Source of the DNA: JBIQJD01 sp044507695
Lineage (GTDB): Bacteria > Bacteroidota > Ignavibacteria > Ignavibacteriales > Ignavibacteriaceae
Direction: 5' to 3'
Assembly: GCA_044507695.1 (NCBI GenBank)
Contig: JBIQJD010000011.1
Location: 1 to 64,000, forward strand
Length of the DNA stretch: 64,000 nucleotides
Of the stretch, positions 36,419-45,215 are shown in pieces; positions within the stretch are counted from its first letter, which is position 1, and every line of letters starts with the position of its first letter. A program made the translations under genes and the position numbers. The notes beneath the pieces were generated by a model, which was not told the DNA's origin, ran no database searches, and worked only from the letters and a program-made list of their open reading frames with translations.

Positions 36419-37270
36419 ATGCGGATTGAATATAAATATCTTTTCTCAGTTGAACATCTTAATCAGCTCAGGCAAATCATTTCTCCGTTTGTTGAATATG
36501 ATTCATTTACACTTAAACAGCCGCTAAAAGAATATATTGTTAGAAGTATTTATCTCGATACTCCGAAGCTTGATTATTATTATAAAAAAATTTCCGGATT
36601 AAATAACAGAAAAAAATTGCGGATAAGAGGATATGATAAATTAGATGATGAACAGCCGGTGTTTCTTGAAATAAAAAGAAAGAATGGAGTACGTAGTTAT
36701 AAAAACCGTTTCCCTGTTCTTTATAATGATTTACCACCCTTGTTTATTACCGGAAATGTAGAGGAATTTACTTTAAAAATGAATGATAAAGTTTTAGATG
36801 ATGGTAAAAAATTTTTCTTCAACTACTACAGAAATGCAGTTCATCCTTCAGTGCTTATCGTGTATAATCGTGAAGCATATCTTGATAAAGCAAATCCGCG
36901 TATAAGAATTACATTGGATAAGGATTTAAGATTTTTTGCCTTTCCAGGTTTGGATGATCTTTACAAAGAAGATAATCTGCGCTATGTAATTCCCGGCAGA
37001 TTTATACTTGAAGTTAAATTTGATCACAACCTTCCTTTCTGGTTTAAAGAAGTAAGGAAAAAATTTGACCTAAAAAGATTATCAGCCTCAAAATACAATA
37101 TGTGTCTTGATACGCACTACCGGATTAATAAAATTGAAAAGTTGAAGAAGAAATCATATCTAAATAATATTTTTGAAACAGAACTTCATTTAAATAGAAC
37201 AAAAGAGGATGCCCGAAGAATTTCAAAATATTCTGAATCATTCTTTAACTCCCGGAGAGGTTGCAGTTAA
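36419..37270 (+). CDS. VTC-domain protein, polyphosphate polymerase-like
   Basis: The 283-residue protein matches the VTC/CYTH-type tunnel domain: an N-terminal RIEYKYLFSVEHLNQLR, the basic block VRSIYLDTP with KKLRIRGYD, then PVFLEIKRKNGVRSYKNRF and LEVKFDHNLPFW. In yeast Vtc4 this domain polymerises phosphate; in bacteria it is often paired with a DUF4956 membrane protein, as here, where the next gene starts 62 bases before this stop. The activity is predicted, not shown. Many Arg/Lys residues lining the tunnel appear conserved. Confidence 0.82.
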   Translation: MRIEYKYLFSVEHLNQLRQIISPFVEYDSFTLKQPLKEYIVRSIYLDTPKLDYYYKKISGLNNRKKLRIRGYDKLDDEQPVFLEIKRKNGVRSYKNRFPVLYNDLPPLFITGNVEEFTLKMNDKVLDDGKKFFFNYYRNAVHPSVLIVYNREAYLDKANPRIRITLDKDLRFFAFPGLDDLYKEDNLRYVIPGRFILEVKFDHNLPFWFKEVRKKFDLKRLSASKYNMCLDTHYRINKIEKLKKKSYLNNIFETELHLNRTKEDARRISKYSESFFNSRRGCS

Positions 37271-37883
37271 TTTAATTGTTTCGCTCATTTGCGGACTCCT
37301 TATTTCCTTTCTGTACAGAATTACCTATAAAGGTCCGGGATATACAAGTTCATATCTCAGCTCATTGGTTGCCTTAAGCATGATTACCGCAGTTGTAATA
37401 ATGGTAATTGGCAATAATCTTGCTCGCGCATTCGGGTTGGTTGGTGCAATGTCAATCATCAGATTTCGCACGGCAATTAAAGATACACTTGATATCATAT
37501 TCATTTTTTTTGCTTTGGCTGTGGGAATGGCTGCCGGTGTTGGATTAATCTGGATCTCTTTAATTGGAACTGCATTTATAGGTACAACTCTTTTTATTTT
37601 AAGTAAAACAAATTTAATAGCGCAGCCGCGTGAGGAGTTCCTGCTTCAATTTACAATTGAAACAAACGGAATGGAAACAGAATCGCAGTATACACACATA
37701 CTGAATGATTATTGTAAAAGAAATAAATTAATGAATGTTAAATCTGCCGGACCGGAAATATTGGAAATTTCTTACTACGTAAGTTTGAAAGACAAAAAAC
37801 TCAGTAATGAATTTGTTGATAAGCTGAGGAATTTAAAAGGAATAAAGAACATCAATCTTTATTATGATGAAGAAGCATTTTAA
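37209..37883 (+). CDS. DUF4956 membrane protein
   Basis: The 224-residue protein has about four transmembrane segments in its first 135 residues and a conserved arginine-rich loop, LVGAMSIIRFRTAIKDTLDIIFIFF, characteristic of DUF4956. A soluble C-terminal domain of about 85 residues follows. It overlaps the VTC gene by 62 bases. The ATG at 37209 has AGAGG touching it, and no alternative start occurs before the first membrane helix. The pairing suggests a membrane complex, possibly exporting or using the polymer made by the VTC domain; that is inference. Confidence 0.82.
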   Translation: MPEEFQNILNHSLTPGEVAVNLIVSLICGLLISFLYRITYKGPGYTSSYLSSLVALSMITAVVIMVIGNNLARAFGLVGAMSIIRFRTAIKDTLDIIFIFFALAVGMAAGVGLIWISLIGTAFIGTTLFILSKTNLIAQPREEFLLQFTIETNGMETESQYTHILNDYCKRNKLMNVKSAGPEILEISYYVSLKDKKLSNEFVDKLRNLKGIKNINLYYDEEAF

Positions 37884-37903
37884 TCTTAATTAAAATAAAG
37901 AAG

Positions 37904-37929
37904 AAAGGGCTTCCATAAGAAAGCCCTTT
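37904..37929 (-). terminator. hairpin terminator of the amino-sugar operon
   Basis: AAAGGGCTT (37904-37912) pairs perfectly with AAGCCCTTT (37921-37929). On the minus strand the hairpin is followed by CTTCTTTATTTTA, T-rich, so it most likely ends transcripts of the minus-strand operon (SIS gene ends at 37947). On the plus strand no T-run follows, so it would serve DUF4956 weakly at best. Confidence 0.75.
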
Positions 37930-37946
37930 GAAACATACCTGATAAC

Positions 37947-38708
37947 TTAAACACCCACAATTCTTTTTTTGTATTCTGCCAGAGCTTCTTCAAGTCTGTC
38001 TTTGGCAGTAACATCACCTGCATTGTGAGATGGATGGATATAAAGTTTAACACCGCGTTCAGCTAAAATTTCGGCAACAGTTGTTACTGTCATCCAAACG
38101 GTAGTAACAAATGCAATTGTAGATACAGGCCCTATTTTATCAACATGATTTTTTAACGGAACCGATGCATCTTCAATTGGTGCGCAGGTATCAACAATAT
38201 AATCAGCAAGATCAAAAATTGTTTTGCCGCATGAGTGGCGTGTCTTTTTTCCTTCTGCTGCTTTTGCTGATCCGAATACAATTACCTTCATTCCACGTTT
38301 CTTTGATTCAAGCGCAATATCAATGTTTACGTTATTTATTCCGGAATGAGAGAAGAGCCACATGCAGTCTCTTTTATCAAAATTATAACCTTTCATAATT
38401 TCAACGCCGTAGCCTTCAACTCTTTCAAGAAAAACGAACTCCTGCACATTCATGCCGTGAGTTATGTTTGTAAAAAATGTTAAAGGCAGCTCGATCATTG
38501 GATGAAAGCCCACAAATCCGCCAATGCGCGGGTACATTTCCTCAATTGGAATTGTAGCATGTCCGCATCCGAATGTATGAACCCATCTTCCGGCTTGAAT
38601 AGTATCAGCCATAACTTCGGCGACTTTTTTAATGTTCTCAAATTGTGTTGCATCAATGCTGTCCATTACTCTTTTAGCATTGTTCAACCATTGTTTCGCT
38701 AGTTCCAT
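37947..38708 (-). CDS. SIS domain phosphosugar-binding protein (UPF0309/COG4821-like)
   Basis: The SIS fold binds phosphosugars and occurs in isomerases, etherases and regulators. This 253-residue protein has VHTFGCGHATIPIEEM, the glycine-rich sugar-phosphate loop region MWLFSHSGINNVNIDIA and a C-terminal VKLYIHPSHNAGDV. It matches the UPF0309 group, not a full-length MurQ etherase. As the last gene of an operon with two ROK proteins, an MFS transporter, a NagX-like protein and a secreted glycan hydrolase, it probably acts on a phosphorylated amino sugar. The reaction is unknown. Confidence 0.82.
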   Translation of the reverse strand: MELAKQWLNNAKRVMDSIDATQFENIKKVAEVMADTIQAGRWVHTFGCGHATIPIEEMYPRIGGFVGFHPMIELPLTFFTNITHGMNVQEFVFLERVEGYGVEIMKGYNFDKRDCMWLFSHSGINNVNIDIALESKKRGMKVIVFGSAKAAEGKKTRHSCGKTIFDLADYIVDTCAPIEDASVPLKNHVDKIGPVSTIAFVTTVWMTVTTVAEILAERGVKLYIHPSHNAGDVTAKDRLEEALAEYKKRIVGV

Positions 38709-38739
38709 TAGTTTTTTATTCCTTCCATATAGTTGAATA

Positions 38740-39897
38740 TTAAATTTTAATCTGTGTTGAAATTTTTCTTATTACGATTGAAAAGATTATGATCATTAAA
38801 ACCACGCTGCATGAAATTACGAGCGGGAAATTTGTTATTCCGTAATTCTGTGAAATAAATCCTACAAGAGCATTTATCACAATATTGCCAATGAGCGCAA
38901 TAGTTATTGTAAAGCTGAAAGCAGTTCCTGTTAAATCGGGATAAAGCTCACCAACATAACTCAATATAACCGGGAATCCGGGAGCGAAGCCAATACCCAT
39001 CAAAGCGGCAGCAAAATAAGCTGCTGTTACACTTGAAGAAAAATAAAGTATAAGGCTACCCGCAAAAACTAAAAGTAAACAGATATACAAAACAACAAAG
39101 GGCTTTAATTTTTTTAAGAGGAAGCCCAGAACCAATCTGGCAAACATCAAACCTGCACCAAGAATTGTTAATGCAAAAAGTGCTTTTTGAGTTTCAATAT
39201 TTTCACCTTGTTCAAGAAAGCTTGTTGTCCAATTGTTGGCTATTCCTTCAATTGCGCTTTCAAAAAATAATACAAGACCCAGCAGCAGTAATGTCAGGTT
39301 AAAAAGTTTTGGAATTTCTTTTATCGGAAATCCTTGTGCATGCTTTGGTGCAGGAAATTTTATAGAGATAAAGTAGATAAGAGGAATTGCAACAAATCCT
39401 CCTATAAAAGAAATGATAGTGGAATAATTCATTACTTCTGATAATAACCCGATCAGCGCTGGCATTCCCATGGCTCCAATGCCAAAGAATACGCCGAGAA
39501 AACTTAAATTAGCTCCTTTGCCTTCGGAGGAAATATCAGAAACGAGAGCATTTGTTGCGCCGTTAATTATACCGCCGCCTAATCCGATAAAGAAGAAGGC
39601 GCTTTGCAGCAGAAAAAATGTTGATGATGCAGCAATAGCAAAGAACGCGTATGAAACCAAAATTGAACTGATGATTAAAACAATTTTATATCCAAATCGG
39701 TCAACTGCGGGACCAAAAATTAATGAACCGGTTAAAATTCCGAACGGCAGAATTGCAGTTAATGAGCCTGCAGTTAGTTCATCAATCTTATAAGCATCTT
39801 TAATAAATGTAAGCACTGTTCCAAGCGAAAGAAAAACCATTCCAAACAAAAGCATACCAAAACAGGCTGCAGCAAAAACAAGATTTTTATTGTACAT
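38740..39897 (-). CDS. MFS sugar transporter
   Basis: The 385-residue protein has about 12 hydrophobic segments and the MFS motif A-like GPAVDRFGYK between helices 2 and 3. It resembles the fucose/glucose permease branch of the family rather than drug exporters, but the substrate is inferred only from the neighbours: amino sugars or glycan fragments. It begins 2 bases after the ROK kinase gene with AGGTAAAT upstream, and the SIS gene starts 31 bases downstream. Confidence 0.85.
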   Translation of the reverse strand: MYNKNLVFAAACFGMLLFGMVFLSLGTVLTFIKDAYKIDELTAGSLTAILPFGILTGSLIFGPAVDRFGYKIVLIISSILVSYAFFAIAASSTFFLLQSAFFFIGLGGGIINGATNALVSDISSEGKGANLSFLGVFFGIGAMGMPALIGLLSEVMNYSTIISFIGGFVAIPLIYFISIKFPAPKHAQGFPIKEIPKLFNLTLLLLGLVLFFESAIEGIANNWTTSFLEQGENIETQKALFALTILGAGLMFARLVLGFLLKKLKPFVVLYICLLLVFAGSLILYFSSSVTAAYFAAALMGIGFAPGFPVILSYVGELYPDLTGTAFSFTITIALIGNIVINALVGFISQNYGITNFPLVISCSVVLMIIIFSIVIRKISTQIKI

Positions 39898-39899
39898 AT

Positions 39900-40862
39900 T
39901 TACCTGCTGTTGTTTTTATTTTTTAAAGCAAGATAACCCGCGCCGTACAGTACGGCATCGGAACCAAGTGCAGAAGCGGAAATTTCAACCTGTGTAATGC
40001 TTATTGGCTGAGCCCACTTCTTTGCTTCTTCTTTTATTTTATCCATGAATTGAACTGCCGGGCCAAATACTCCGCCGCCGAAAATTATCTTTTCAGGATT
40101 AAATAAGCTTACAAGATTTGCTGCGGTCATTCCCCAAAATTCAACAGCAATATCAAAAACTTTTTTTGCTAAGTCATCGTTACTTTCGTAGGCCTTAAAA
40201 ACATCATGTGAAGTAATAGCTTCAATATTCTTATTCTTCAGTTCACCATTATAATTTTTGTTTTCGGCAAGAAGTTCTTTTGCTACTCTTGCAATTCCAT
40301 CACCTGAAGCATGATATTCAAAACATCCGCACGGAATATATTTTGATTGATAAGGACGATTAAGCGCAAGCCAGCCAATTGCACCGGCAATATCATTTGA
40401 GCCGCGTAAAACCTCACCATTAATTAAAATACCCGCGCCAATTCCTGTGCCCACAGCAAGAAAGATTGCATCTTTATTTCCTTTAGCAGAGCCCTGCCAA
40501 ACTTCACCAAGAATGCTGCATGCACGATCGCTGTCTATCTTTATTATTATTCCGGATTCAACTGCTTTTTTAATTTCATCGAGTAAAGGAAAATCATCCC
40601 AGCCCGGAATATTTGGCGCCCAAACATTTCCATTTTTAGAATATGCTATTCCGGGAACGGAAACGCCTACTGAAGTTATCTTATCATTTATTTCATCCGC
40701 TTTTGTAATTAATTTTTTTAATTGATCTTTAATGAGATCGCCAACCTCAAAGCCTGTTCGTTTTTCAAGCAATCTTGTTTCTTTATAAAGAATTTTTCCT
40801 TCATCATTAAAAATTGCCGAGGCAAGCTTTGTGCCGCCAAGATCTATTCCTGCTACTGCCAT
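39900..40862 (-). CDS. ROK family sugar kinase
   Basis: ROK kinases phosphorylate hexoses and N-acetylated sugars. The 320-residue protein keeps the phosphate-binding DLGGTK (7-12), a probable catalytic Asp112 in IDSDRACSILGE, and the second nucleotide loop GTGIGAG (138-144). It departs from consensus at the substrate/zinc site: AGAIGW replaces the usual E-x-GH, and only CGC remains of the CxCGxxGCxE zinc motif. It is likely still a kinase, perhaps with altered zinc dependence. It lies between the GHL10 and MFS genes, 14 and 2 bases from them. Confidence 0.9.
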   Translation of the reverse strand: MAVAGIDLGGTKLASAIFNDEGKILYKETRLLEKRTGFEVGDLIKDQLKKLITKADEINDKITSVGVSVPGIAYSKNGNVWAPNIPGWDDFPLLDEIKKAVESGIIIKIDSDRACSILGEVWQGSAKGNKDAIFLAVGTGIGAGILINGEVLRGSNDIAGAIGWLALNRPYQSKYIPCGCFEYHASGDGIARVAKELLAENKNYNGELKNKNIEAITSHDVFKAYESNDDLAKKVFDIAVEFWGMTAANLVSLFNPEKIIFGGGVFGPAVQFMDKIKEEAKKWAQPISITQVEISASALGSDAVLYGAGYLALKNKNNSR

Positions 40863-40876
40863 TTATATTCCTGTAA

Positions 40877-42643
40877 TTATTTTAGCACAACCATTTTTTT
40901 TATTGCCGAATAAGAGCCTGATTTTAGTTTGTAATAATAAACTCCGCTTGCAAGATTATATTTGCTGATATCGAATGAGACATCATAACTGCCCGCACTA
41001 AGTTCTTCCTGAAGAAGTGAAGCAACTTCATTCCCCAAAACATTATAAATTTTTAATGTTGTAAAAGCAGAGGCTGGAATGTTAAATGAAATTGTAGTTG
41101 ATGGGTTAAAAGGATTTGGGAAATTTTGTTTTAAGTTAAAATCTTTTATTACCTCTGTTTTATTTTTTACACTTGTAATATTTAAAGAAACTTCGTTAGA
41201 TGGTTCGCTTTCATTATATCCTTTATCGTAAGCAGTTACCGTAAAGTATAAATTCTTTGTTGGTTTTTCGGGAAGAGATATTTCTGCAGTTGTTCCACCT
41301 GTTATACGGAACTTAACTACATTTTTTATATCATCAATATTCACAGGTGATGAATAATCCATGTAAACATTATAATAAAAAGCTGTATCTCCATCAGATG
41401 CTGCAGATGGTTTTTCCCAATTTAAAATGAATTTAAGAGAATCATCTGTGGATAATGTAAGGTTCAAAGGTGAGTTTGGTTTTACATTATCCTTCCACGG
41501 CATTGGCGGAATATTAGCGGGATATTTATAATGATTATTTATAAGCTGTGTTGTAATTGTTTTTGTGTTAAGGATAAAACTATCTGTTCTAAAATAACTT
41601 TGTCCATGGCTTCCATATGTTCTGCCGGAATCAATTTGGTTTGTAATTTCTGTTACATCCCAATTGCCTTCGGAACTGCTCATCTTATAAACTGCAGACG
41701 CAAGATAAATATGTCTTCCGATATTTGGATTTCCTTTTCCAAGATTTTTTGTCCACCATTTTGCAGCATACTCATAACTGGGATTACTTCCACTTATTTT
41801 AAAATATGTCTGTGGTGCAAGATAATCATGTTTTCCGGATTCAATCCATTTTCTTGAATCCTGAAACAACTCAGAGTAAGCAGGCCAGTTACCGAAATTA
41901 TACATACCGATTGGAGCACTTCCAACTTTAACTTGCGGCTTAACCGCCTGAATGCTGTCATAAATTGCAGCAACAAATTTATTTATGTTCTCTCTTCTCC
42001 AAACGCTTTTGTTCTGTCCCTGCCCATATTTTGCGTAAGAATCAGCATCATTAAAATTTGACCCGGGATATCTCATATAATCAAAATGAATTGCATCAAT
42101 ATCATATTTCCGGATCATCTCCATAAAAAGATTTAACAGGTATGTAGTTGTTTCAGGATAACCCGGATCCATATAATATCCTTCCGAACCATAAGCCTTA
42201 CAAAGCTCCGGATGCGATAATAAAACATGCGGCGGATTTGTAGCCGGCGGAGTTTCTAATCCATAAACTTTATAAACAACAACCCAGGCGTGAAGCTCCA
42301 TTCCTCTTTTATGAGCTTCTTCAATAGCAAACTGAAGCGGATCATAACCGGGATCTCTCCCCATAATCCCGGTAAGGTTAACAGACCACGGTTCGATTTC
42401 GGATTTGTAGATTAAATCTCCGCGCGCACGAACCTGGAAATATATAGTATTAAAATTTGCATCTTTAAGTTTATCAAGAATATTTATAAGAGCATTTTTC
42501 TGTCCATCAACTGTGCGGATTGATTTAGGCCAATCCAATCCCCACGCAGTTGTAAGCCAAACTGCACGGACTTCTTCCTTTGGCTGCGGGTAGCAGAGGT
42601 ATGTTAGTATTAAAATCAAAAAAATAATTTTTAAATATTTCAT
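40877..42643 (-). CDS. secreted GHL10/DUF187 glycoside hydrolase with T9SS tail
   Basis: The 588-residue protein has a signal peptide (1-20), a glycosyl hydrolase-like 10 barrel (about 22-360; EEVRAVWLTTAWGLDWPKS, NTIYFQVRARGDLIYKSEIE, IDAIHFDYMRYPG), a fibronectin-like domain (about 390-490), and a T9SS sorting tail (NFPNPFNPSTTISFN through MVVLK). E. coli DigH (YddW), of the same fold family, cleaves peptidoglycan glycan chains lacking peptides, which would suit an operon for amino-sugar salvage. Its start overlaps the NagX-like stop by 4 bases. Confidence 0.9.
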   Translation of the reverse strand: MKYLKIIFLILILTYLCYPQPKEEVRAVWLTTAWGLDWPKSIRTVDGQKNALINILDKLKDANFNTIYFQVRARGDLIYKSEIEPWSVNLTGIMGRDPGYDPLQFAIEEAHKRGMELHAWVVVYKVYGLETPPATNPPHVLLSHPELCKAYGSEGYYMDPGYPETTTYLLNLFMEMIRKYDIDAIHFDYMRYPGSNFNDADSYAKYGQGQNKSVWRRENINKFVAAIYDSIQAVKPQVKVGSAPIGMYNFGNWPAYSELFQDSRKWIESGKHDYLAPQTYFKISGSNPSYEYAAKWWTKNLGKGNPNIGRHIYLASAVYKMSSSEGNWDVTEITNQIDSGRTYGSHGQSYFRTDSFILNTKTITTQLINNHYKYPANIPPMPWKDNVKPNSPLNLTLSTDDSLKFILNWEKPSAASDGDTAFYYNVYMDYSSPVNIDDIKNVVKFRITGGTTAEISLPEKPTKNLYFTVTAYDKGYNESEPSNEVSLNITSVKNKTEVIKDFNLKQNFPNPFNPSTTISFNIPASAFTTLKIYNVLGNEVASLLQEELSAGSYDVSFDISKYNLASGVYYYKLKSGSYSAIKKMVVLK

Positions 42644-43860
42644 AATCGTAATCTTACATTCGCTTTAGTAAGAGCGGTAGTAATTCCCAAAATAATTAAT
42701 GAATAAACGATCGAACGGATGATTCCGGTTAAGCCTTCACCAAAATGATCTGAGAGAAAAGTAATTCCGGTTAAAACAAGAATAGCGTAAACAATAGAAG
42801 GCAGAATGTATGCAAAAAGCGGATTCATTCCTGCAGGTTTTAAGAAATCGCTCCAGCCGGTAATTTTCTTTTCATCAGCAATCCAGTAAAGAATAAAATA
42901 AATTATACAGCATAATCCGGCGCTGTAAAGGCACCACGCAGGTGTTGCATATATTTTTGAAACTCCATAAAGCGGGCGAAGCAAATAGCCTGAAAGGAAT
43001 AAAATCAAAGTGTAAACAAGAGTGCGGATTAATTTTTCTTTTAAATTTTTGGAATGATAAAAAAGCAGGATTGAAAAAAATACTCCGGCAGTTGTAATTG
43101 ATGCGTGAGCACCAATTGTTGAACCCGGAAGCACAATATTTTCAGCAATAAAATTAACTACACGGAGTGTTCCTGATTTTTCACCTATGTAAAGGAAAAT
43201 AAACACAGCAATAAATCCTGCTATTGCGGCGGGAGTTTTCTTAAAGAAAAAATAAACTGCTGCTGATGCAAGATATGCCCAGCCGATTAAACCAAGAATT
43301 CCCCACCAGCTTGGTTTAAGCCATCCTGTGTTATCATCTGTTCCGCTTCTGAACATTGCAGCTAAGATAACTAATAAGATTATTCCCGCACTTCTTAAAA
43401 TTTTGTAGAGATATTTTTTTTCACCCTCTGCTTTAGGATAATCATTCCATGTTAAGATTGCACCAACAAAAACAAGAAGCATCCACAGATGGCGGTTCAT
43501 TCCGGTTGCGGATTGATTTAATGAACCGATGTTAACCATAAGAACGCCGAGTATAAGCAGGGATAATGTTCTTGATAAGATATGTTTCCAGAGAAGGAAA
43601 GTTGAATCTCCTTTTTCTAATCTTTTGCTAATAGAAAAAGGAATTGACATTCCAACAATAAATAAGAAAGCAGGAAAAACGAGATCAACGAATGTCATAC
43701 CATCAGCATCTGCCGGCATGTGCTGCATCCAGGCAGGAATATCTGTTACGGATGCAAGGTCATTCACAAATATCATTGTAAAAATTGTAAGACCTCTGAA
43801 TATATCAATAGAGATTATTCTGCCGGGCTTAACATTTTTTAATTCGGTGGATACTTCCAA
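42640..43860 (-). CDS. membrane acyltransferase, NagX/heparan-alpha-glucosaminide N-acetyltransferase-like
   Basis: The 406-residue protein has about ten transmembrane segments and the opening IISIDIFRGLTIFTMIFVND, with FVDLVFPAFLFIVGMSIPFS, typical of COG4299 (DUF5009). The human relative HGSNAT acetylates glucosamine across the lysosomal membrane; bacterial NagX is linked to chitin/GlcNAc pathways. Start is TTG at 43860 since a stop codon lies six bases upstream in frame. Coupled by a 4-base overlap to the GHL10 gene, it supports an amino-sugar role for the operon. Confidence 0.88.
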   Translation of the reverse strand: MEVSTELKNVKPGRIISIDIFRGLTIFTMIFVNDLASVTDIPAWMQHMPADADGMTFVDLVFPAFLFIVGMSIPFSISKRLEKGDSTFLLWKHILSRTLSLLILGVLMVNIGSLNQSATGMNRHLWMLLVFVGAILTWNDYPKAEGEKKYLYKILRSAGIILLVILAAMFRSGTDDNTGWLKPSWWGILGLIGWAYLASAAVYFFFKKTPAAIAGFIAVFIFLYIGEKSGTLRVVNFIAENIVLPGSTIGAHASITTAGVFFSILLFYHSKNLKEKLIRTLVYTLILFLSGYLLRPLYGVSKIYATPAWCLYSAGLCCIIYFILYWIADEKKITGWSDFLKPAGMNPLFAYILPSIVYAILVLTGITFLSDHFGEGLTGIIRSIVYSLIILGITTALTKANVRLRL

Positions 43861-43985
43861 TATTTAATCATCCATTGAATATGCCATTAACGTACGGTTG
43901 TAAATTATACAGGAGGGAAAAGTAATATCAAGATAAAATTTATTTGAAAATATTTATTGACTTTGTATTAAAAAATTATATTGGC

Positions 43986-44936
43986 TTAAAATTTCTTCAT
44001 AGCCAGATGCCCGGCGCCAAACAAGCCCGCGTTTGCTCCAAGCATCGATTCAACAAATCTTACATTTTGTGCAAATATTGGCTGTGCCCATTGATTAGCT
44101 TCTTCTCTTATTCTATCAATAAATGATAATGCAGGTCCAAATAAGGTTCCGCCAAAAATAATCAACTCAGGATTGAATAAGCTGACAAGATTTGCAGAAG
44201 CCATTCCCCAGTAAATAATTGCCTCATCAATTACCTTAACTGCAACCTGATCATTCAATTTATATGCGTTAAAAACATCTTCTATTTTTAATTGATGAAT
44301 ATCTTTCTTTCTTAAGATGATTGAATTGGTTCCGCCTTTTAGTAAAAGTTCTTTTACAGAATTTAAAATTCCTTTAGCAGATGCTATATACTCAAAACAA
44401 CCTTTCTCTTTATATTCTTCTCTGCAAGGCTTATCCAGAGCCATCCATCCAACTGCACCTGCGCCATCATTCAAACCGTGGACAATTTTACCATCTATTA
44501 AAACACCCGCACCAATTCCGCTGCCAATTGAAAGGAAAATTGCATTGCGTGATTTTTTTGCCGCTCCAAGCCACTTCTCACCCAGAATATCACACGTACG
44601 CTTGCTTGCAATTTTAACCATAATATTCTGTTCCATAAAATAAGCCATATCCTGCTTAATAGGATAGTTTGACCAGCCGGGGATATTTGGCGCCCATGCT
44701 CTGCCAATTTTAGAATTATAGATTCCGGGTATAGAAATTCCAACAGATTTTATTTGGAGAGGTTTTCCTGCGAACTCGGTGAGCAAATCCTTTATTTTTT
44801 TCCTGATGAGCAGACTAACAGCCTGACCCTCAAGACCTTCAAGGCTTAATTTTTCCTGTACTAAAATTTTGCCTGATTTTCCGATAACTGCACAGGTAAA
44901 ACTTGTACTCATTAAATCAACTGCAATAACAGCCAA
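43986..44936 (-). CDS. ROK family protein lacking kinase residues (probable pseudokinase)
   Basis: The 316-residue protein is a colinear paralogue of the ROK kinase at 39900-40862; both share VGxSxPGIxxSK, WAPNIPGW, GSGIGAG/GTGIGAG and ASLVSLFNPE-type blocks. The phosphate-binding DLGGTK is DLMSTS here (7-12), and the position of catalytic Asp112 is Lys112 (IASKRTCDILGE). The zinc motif is reduced to one cysteine (KGCFEY). It is therefore unlikely to be an active kinase and may sense sugar or regulate. It has no N-terminal helix-turn-helix. Start is TTG at 44936 with a strong GGGAG 7 bases before. Confidence 0.88.
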   Translation of the reverse strand: MAVIAVDLMSTSFTCAVIGKSGKILVQEKLSLEGLEGQAVSLLIRKKIKDLLTEFAGKPLQIKSVGISIPGIYNSKIGRAWAPNIPGWSNYPIKQDMAYFMEQNIMVKIASKRTCDILGEKWLGAAKKSRNAIFLSIGSGIGAGVLIDGKIVHGLNDGAGAVGWMALDKPCREEYKEKGCFEYIASAKGILNSVKELLLKGGTNSIILRKKDIHQLKIEDVFNAYKLNDQVAVKVIDEAIIYWGMASANLVSLFNPELIIFGGTLFGPALSFIDRIREEANQWAQPIFAQNVRFVESMLGANAGLFGAGHLAMKKF

Positions 44937-45215
44937 AGTAGCTCCCTGTTTTTACAAAGTCTGAAAGGTGAAAAATAATTCTTTAGTAAATATAAAATTC
45001 AAATGCAAGAAATATTTTAAAAAAAATAATTTCTTGTCCTCCTGATTTTAGCTGAATAGCTTTTCAGCAAGAGTTAAAAAAGTTGTATTCAAAATTTTTT
45101 AACAGCCTGTTTAATAATTCTTGTTAAAAAATTTAAGAATAACCTTAACGATTTTTAACAATAAATATAGCGTTAAAAATTATAATTAAACAGTTACAAT
45201 AAAATAGGTTTGCTT
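44937..45215. promoter_or_regulatory. divergent intergenic region with short inverted repeats
   Basis: This gap separates the minus-strand ROK gene from the plus-strand receptor and must carry both promoters. I see CAAGAAAT/ATTTCTTG (45006-45013, 45029-45036) and a hairpin GCTGAA/TTCAGC (45051-45056, 45063-45068). The rest is AT-rich with several TTAAC-type words near 45100-45170. No operator family can be named. Confidence 0.4.

Noticed and set aside
44317..44643. Plus-strand 108-codon frame inside the pseudo-ROK gene
   Set aside because: Antisense shadow; the minus-strand protein aligns along its whole length with the other ROK protein.
43986..44936. Treating the divergent ROK gene as a decayed pseudogene
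   Set aside because: The frame is full length, has a strong ribosome site and conserved structural blocks; only active-site positions changed, which fits functional divergence better than decay.
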